NCBI GenBank assembly: GCA_964405755.1
Contig: CAYOPF010000098.1
Location: 1 to 9,484, forward strand
Reading direction: 5' to 3'
Length of the DNA: 9,484 nucleotides
Source: GWF2-33-9 sp964405755
Lineage (GTDB): Bacteria > Bacteroidota > Ignavibacteria > Kapaibacteriales > UBA2268
Below the pieces are notes generated by a model. The model worked only from the letters and a program-made list of their open reading frames with translations, was not told the DNA's origin and searched no databases. Positions within the stretch are counted from its first letter, which is position 1. Each line of letters begins with the position of its first letter. A program made the translations under genes and the position numbers. Shown in pieces: positions 6,167 through 9,484 of the stretch.

Positions 6167-7450
6167 ATGGAATCAATTCAATTGTCCGAACAACTGCAAA
6201 TAGCTGAAAAGCTTGTTCATAATTCATTAAAATCTGAATTTTACAAACAAAAGTATACAAGTATTAAAAGCATAGATAACTATGAAGATTGGTTAGCGAT
6301 ACCTGTATTGACAAGAGATGAAATATACAATAATTCAATCCCACGGTCCAACGCTATGTTAACAGCTCCTGTAACCGATATAATTATAATTTCTACAGGA
6401 GGTTCTTCGGGGGTTGCCAGATATACATCGTACACTTATGAGGAATGGGATGCATTCGTAACAACACAAAGCAAAGCGATGAAGATATTGGGAGTTAACT
6501 CGGATGACGTTGTTGCCAACTTATTTGTTGCAGGTCATTTTTGGCCCTCCTTTTTGGGTTTGCACGATACATTAAAAAAACTAAAATCTGTGCATTTACC
6601 AATTTCAGCTAATATCCCACCCGAGGAAATTGTCCGTTTATGCCTCGAATTCGAGCCTACTGTTATGGTTTCGTTACCAACATTATTTGTTTTTCTTGCT
6701 GATATGGCTGCTCGAGATGGATTTGAATTTAAAAAATTGAGAATGATACAGTATGCTGGCGAACATTTAAGTTCGCAAGCAGAAAACCATATAAGAAAGC
6801 ACCTAAAAGTTGACAATATCAAAGCGGGAGCGTACACTAGCTCAGATGCCGGTTTGATGGGTTATCAATGCCCTCATTGCGAACCTGGTGTTTATCATAT
6901 TCCTACTGCATTTCAGTTTATCGAAATTATTAATTTCGAGACCAATCAGATGTGTAAACCCAATGAAGTTGGCGAAGTGGTTGTTACAAACCTTTCGCGA
7001 AAAACTACCCCTATAATACGCTATCGTGTTGGAGATGCCGCATTTTACCTACTTGAGAAGTGTGTTTGTGGCGATCCTAATCCTTTACTAAAATTAGCAG
7101 GGCGCTCAGGGCAGGACTTCAAAATTGGTGGTGCATTCATTTCATTCGATGAAATTGAAAATTCTATTGCCAAATTCTCTGATTACTTGAGTTTGAATTA
7201 CCAGTTGGTACTGGAAGATGTTGATAATAAATTACAAATACATATCGTTATAGAAAGTAGTACCTCGGTTAATGAGGCAATAAAACAATCCATAAAGGAT
7301 GATTTATTCAAAAATATTAAGGAATTTGCAATTGGAACAGAAAAAGGTTACATTTCTGAATTTGAAATCAAAATTGTTGGATTGGGCGAACTACCAAGAA
7401 GCAACATTACCGGTAAAGTAAAAAAATTGGAAGACAAAAGAGTTCAATAA
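6167..7450 (+). CDS. Phenylacetate-CoA ligase (PaaK)-like adenylate-forming enzyme (ligase B)
   Basis: A 427-aa ANL enzyme of the PaaK/coenzyme F390 synthetase type, close to the family's usual ~430 aa. It probably makes an acyl-AMP and then an acyl-CoA or amide in the cytoplasm. The A3 loop is ISTGGSSGVARYTSYT (75-90). QYAGEHLS (195-202) and GAYTSSDAGLMGYQC (221-235) form the A4/A5 region, IIRYRVGD (283-290) is A7, and AGRSGQDFKIGGAFIS (311-326) is the A8 hinge. The C-terminal LPRSNITGKVKKLEDKR holds the likely catalytic Lys417 in the A10 position. Two cysteine pairs, C235-x2-C238 and C299-x-C301, flank the nucleotide site and could bind zinc. It starts 16 bases after ligase A with only a weak ribosome binding site, and LuxE follows after 18 bases. 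All core catalytic motifs are present, so it should be active. The acid it uses is not predictable. Confidence 0.87.
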   Translation: MESIQLSEQLQIAEKLVHNSLKSEFYKQKYTSIKSIDNYEDWLAIPVLTRDEIYNNSIPRSNAMLTAPVTDIIIISTGGSSGVARYTSYTYEEWDAFVTTQSKAMKILGVNSDDVVANLFVAGHFWPSFLGLHDTLKKLKSVHLPISANIPPEEIVRLCLEFEPTVMVSLPTLFVFLADMAARDGFEFKKLRMIQYAGEHLSSQAENHIRKHLKVDNIKAGAYTSSDAGLMGYQCPHCEPGVYHIPTAFQFIEIINFETNQMCKPNEVGEVVVTNLSRKTTPIIRYRVGDAAFYLLEKCVCGDPNPLLKLAGRSGQDFKIGGAFISFDEIENSIAKFSDYLSLNYQLVLEDVDNKLQIHIVIESSTSVNEAIKQSIKDDLFKNIKEFAIGTEKGYISEFEIKIVGLGELPRSNITGKVKKLEDKRVQ

Positions 7451-7468
7451 ATTGAAGGAATAAAATAT

Positions 7469-8587
7469 ATGAATGATTTTTATACACAGAAGCTATATGA
7501 AATTGAGGATAGTTATAATTTTTCAGATGAGAACAAAGAGATTTTTATTAATTCCATGAAAGAAGCATTTCAGTTTCATTACGATAATTCGGTAGTATTT
7601 CGTGGAATTTGCGAACAATTCAATTACTCTATCGATAATATCAATTCAATTAATGATGTTTCAAATATGCCTCATATACTCGTAACAGCTTTTAAAACGC
7701 ATACATTATTGTCGGTACCTGAATCGGAGATTTTTATAAACCTAACATCCTCGGGTACTCAAGGTCAGAAAAGTCAGTTAAATTTGGATGAAACATCCTT
7801 TAAACGCCAATCCTTTATGAGAAGTGCTATTGTTAAATCAAATGGATTAACCACCAATAATCCAGTTAATTATATTATATTTTCCTATTCACCCGATACA
7901 GCAGGACATAAAGGTGCAGCACACACATTCCAACAATATGCTAAGTTTGCACCAGAGAACGATAAATTCTTTGCACTTCAAGGCTCATCCGAAACCGATG
8001 TTAATTTTGATATCGAGAAAACAATTGAAAAGATAATAGAATATTCCAAAACAGGCTTACCTATTCGTGTAATTGGATTTCTTGCTTTTAGTTTTGTAAC
8101 TTTTAAAGAAATGGCTAAAAGAGGAATAAAACTACAATTTCCCGAAGAAAGTATATTGCTTACAGGTGGAGGTTGGAAATCCCACACTGGCGAAACCGTA
8201 ACTTTTGAGCAATATGCTGATTTGGTTTATCATGTGTTGGGAATTAAGCAGGACAGAATTCGTGATTTCTATGGGATGGTCGAGCATGGAGTTCCCTATA
8301 TGAGTTGTTCTCACCGACATTTCCATATTCCTATTTATGCTAATGTTATAGCAATAGACCCAGGTACTTTAAAAATATTACCAGAAGGAGAAACAGGATT
8401 GTTAAAACTTCAAACGAGTTACCTGCGTTCCCAGCCAGGCATTTCAGTTCTAAGCACAGATTTAGGAGCAATTCATAGCAATTGCGAATGCGGTATTCCG
8501 GGTCAATATATAGTATTAAAGGGTAGAGCGGGTGTGGTTAAGCATGCTGGCTGTGCAATTTCGGCATCACAATTAATTAGATTATAG
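7469..8587 (+). CDS. luxE-like: LuxE-type acyl-protein synthetase
   Basis: A 372-aa protein matching LuxE in length and layout. LuxE activates a fatty acid with ATP, takes the acyl group on a cysteine near its own C-terminus and hands it to the reductase LuxC. The N-terminal helical part contains PHILVTAFKTH (68-78), a LuxE-like stretch. The ATP loop is INLTSSGTQGQKSQ (90-103). LLTGGGWKSHTGE (230-242) and RDFYGMVEHGVPYMSC (265-280) are the A4/A5 region, LSTDLG (328-333) is the A7 aspartate segment, and LKGRAG (350-355) is the A8 segment. The protein then stops, lacking the mobile C-terminal ANL domain as LuxE does. Cys362 in KHAGCAIS is ten residues from the end, where the acyl-carrying cysteine of Vibrio LuxE is found. 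The ATG at 7469 has AAGGAA eight bases upstream. LuxC follows after 10 bases. The substrate need not be a long-chain fatty acid. Confidence 0.87.
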   Translation: MNDFYTQKLYEIEDSYNFSDENKEIFINSMKEAFQFHYDNSVVFRGICEQFNYSIDNINSINDVSNMPHILVTAFKTHTLLSVPESEIFINLTSSGTQGQKSQLNLDETSFKRQSFMRSAIVKSNGLTTNNPVNYIIFSYSPDTAGHKGAAHTFQQYAKFAPENDKFFALQGSSETDVNFDIEKTIEKIIEYSKTGLPIRVIGFLAFSFVTFKEMAKRGIKLQFPEESILLTGGGWKSHTGETVTFEQYADLVYHVLGIKQDRIRDFYGMVEHGVPYMSCSHRHFHIPIYANVIAIDPGTLKILPEGETGLLKLQTSYLRSQPGISVLSTDLGAIHSNCECGIPGQYIVLKGRAGVVKHAGCAISASQLIRL

Positions 8588-8591
8588 GAGG
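8586..8591 (+). promoter_or_regulatory. Shine-Dalgarno AGGAGG of LuxC, overlapping the luxE stop
   Basis: AGGAGG shares bases with the TAG stop of the LuxE gene and lies six bases before the ATG at 8598. It is the strongest ribosome binding site in the window, and it points to coupled, high translation of the reductase. Confidence 0.8.
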
Positions 8592-8597
8592 AAAGTT

Positions 8598-9484
8598 ATG
8601 TTAAAGTGGTATAAATTTGGAGAGTTTGTTGAATCCGTTGAAATTAATTCACAAACAATAATAGATATTATCTCGACAGCAAAGCTAAAAAAAGATGAAT
8701 TTGCCAAAGTACCTGTGTTGAAGATTGCTAATGTATTGGGTAAGGTTTCCAAAAAATTACAAGATCCAGAGAATCCTATTAGGATTAAAACATTGGAAAT
8801 TATGCCAAATTTAATTCATTTTTCCAAGGAGATGGTGATTGCTGGATTAGATGCAATTTGCGAAAACACAAAGTACGAAAACTTAGTTAAAAGATTAAAT
8901 ATCGATTTGGACGAAATCGGATATATTGATGAATTCACTTATCATCCAAAGTTTCAGGGATATATTAAAGCTGTACCACAGGGAATTACCTCGCATATAT
9001 CTGCGGGAAACGTGTTTGTTGGTGCAGTCGATACATTGGTTCAGGGCATAATAACAAAAAATATTAATATACTGAAAATGTCTTCATTCGACCCCGTTTT
9101 CCCACTTTTATTTGCCGAATTAATTAAAGAATGCGACGACGAGGGCGTAGTATTTCCATATTTTGCTCTGGTTCCATTCAGAGGTGGCGATAAGGCAATC
9201 GAAAACATATTGAAACAAGAGTCGGACTTACTTATTGTTTATGGTGGCAAAGAAGCAGTGGAATCTTATAGGACCGATAGAGGGTTATTTACCAAGCAAG
9301 TGGAATACGGTCCAAAGTATTCGTGTATGTACCTCGATGCCGAAACTCTAAGAAAATCCGATATTCAGGATATTGCCCAGGAAACAGCCAAAGACTTTAC
9401 GATGTGGGAGCAATCAGCTTGTTCGTCGCCCCATTCAATTTTTATAAATGATAAGGAGTTAGCAGTCGAATTTGCGCATTATTT
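8598..9484 (+). CDS. luxC-like: LuxC-type acyl-CoA / acyl-enzyme reductase, 3' end beyond window
   Basis: 295 codons are visible out of roughly 450-490 expected. LuxC reduces an activated acyl group (acyl-LuxE or acyl-CoA) to the aldehyde with NADPH and belongs to the aldehyde dehydrogenase fold. GYIKAVPQGITSHISAGNVF (121-140) leads into the nucleotide-binding region, with SAGN at 135-138, VDTLVQGIITKNINILKMSS (144-163) and FDPVFPLLFAEL. MWEQSACSSPHSIF (269-282) contains Cys275, which matches the catalytic cysteine of the luminous-bacteria LuxC motif Q-x-A/C-C-S-S-P. The last ~160-190 residues, which would complete the fold, are outside the window. Together with the LuxE-like protein encoded just upstream it forms a complete activation-reduction pair. 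No luxA or luxB is visible, so bioluminescence is not implied. Confidence 0.93.
   Translation, partial: MLKWYKFGEFVESVEINSQTIIDIISTAKLKKDEFAKVPVLKIANVLGKVSKKLQDPENPIRIKTLEIMPNLIHFSKEMVIAGLDAICENTKYENLVKRLNIDLDEIGYIDEFTYHPKFQGYIKAVPQGITSHISAGNVFVGAVDTLVQGIITKNINILKMSSFDPVFPLLFAELIKECDDEGVVFPYFALVPFRGGDKAIENILKQESDLLIVYGGKEAVESYRTDRGLFTKQVEYGPKYSCMYLDAETLRKSDIQDIAQETAKDFTMWEQSACSSPHSIFINDKELAVEFAHY

Noticed and set aside
6535..6837. 100-codon open frame opposite ligase B
   Set aside because: It covers the conserved core of ligase B on the other strand, with no domain and no ribosome binding site context.
4774..7450. The two ligases as a split non-ribosomal peptide synthetase
   Set aside because: Neither carries a carrier-protein or condensation domain, and both are of PaaK/CapK length and motif style rather than NRPS adenylation domains.
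7978..8326. Two overlapping open frames opposite the LuxE gene
   Set aside because: They overlap each other and lie wholly within the conserved LuxE coding region; they are by-products of its codon use.
8598..9484. Reading the LuxE-LuxC pair as a bioluminescence operon
   Set aside because: No luciferase luxA/luxB or luxD-like gene is present in the window, and two PaaK-like ligases and an exporter take their place. The right side is cut, so luxAB downstream cannot be strictly excluded.

Overview
The window is an AT-rich bacterial chromosome segment, most likely from the Bacteroidota/Chlorobiota/Ignavibacteria side of the tree. The main clue is the first ~100 bases, which encode the tail of a protein ending in what looks like a type IX secretion (Por) C-terminal sorting domain; that system is confined to this group. 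Several genes have good Shine-Dalgarno sequences (GGAGG, AGGAGG, AGGAG). That is unusual for classical Bacteroidia and leans towards an Ignavibacteria- or Kapabacteria-like lineage, but this placement is an inference.

Left part (1-2425). The end of the secreted protein is followed by a perfect 15-bp palindrome, a second smaller hairpin and about 240 bp of AT-rich spacer. Next comes a 335-aa cytoplasmic-looking protein with three EF-hand/dockerin-like calcium loops. It converges, with a 5-bp gap, on a minus-strand polyprenyl-phosphate sugar-1-phosphate transferase. The probable intrinsic terminator of the transferase lies inside the end of the calcium-loop gene. A 306-bp AT-rich gap follows.

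Middle (2426-3552). A minus-strand family-2-type glycosyltransferase is divergent from the main operon. About 250 bp of promoter-bearing spacer separates them.

Right part (3553-9484, continuing beyond the window). A tight plus-strand operon has gaps of only 10-18 nt. It encodes an MFS exporter, a divergent PaaK/CapK-like adenylate-forming enzyme (A), a second and more canonical PaaK-like ligase (B), a LuxE-type acyl-protein synthetase, and a LuxC-type acyl-CoA/acyl-enzyme reductase cut by the window end. LuxE and LuxC are the activating and reducing subunits of the fatty acid reductase that makes the aldehyde in luminous bacteria. No luciferase gene is visible here.

The layout suggests a carboxylic-acid activation and reduction pathway: acids are adenylated, passed to a LuxE cysteine and reduced by LuxC to an aldehyde or alcohol-level product. 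That product may be joined to other acyl or amino groups by ligases A and B and exported by the MFS protein. The nearby glycosyltransferase and sugar transferase leave open that the product is a glycolipid or a surface-polysaccharide decoration. The product cannot be named from this sequence. This operon is the best candidate in the window for an undescribed system.
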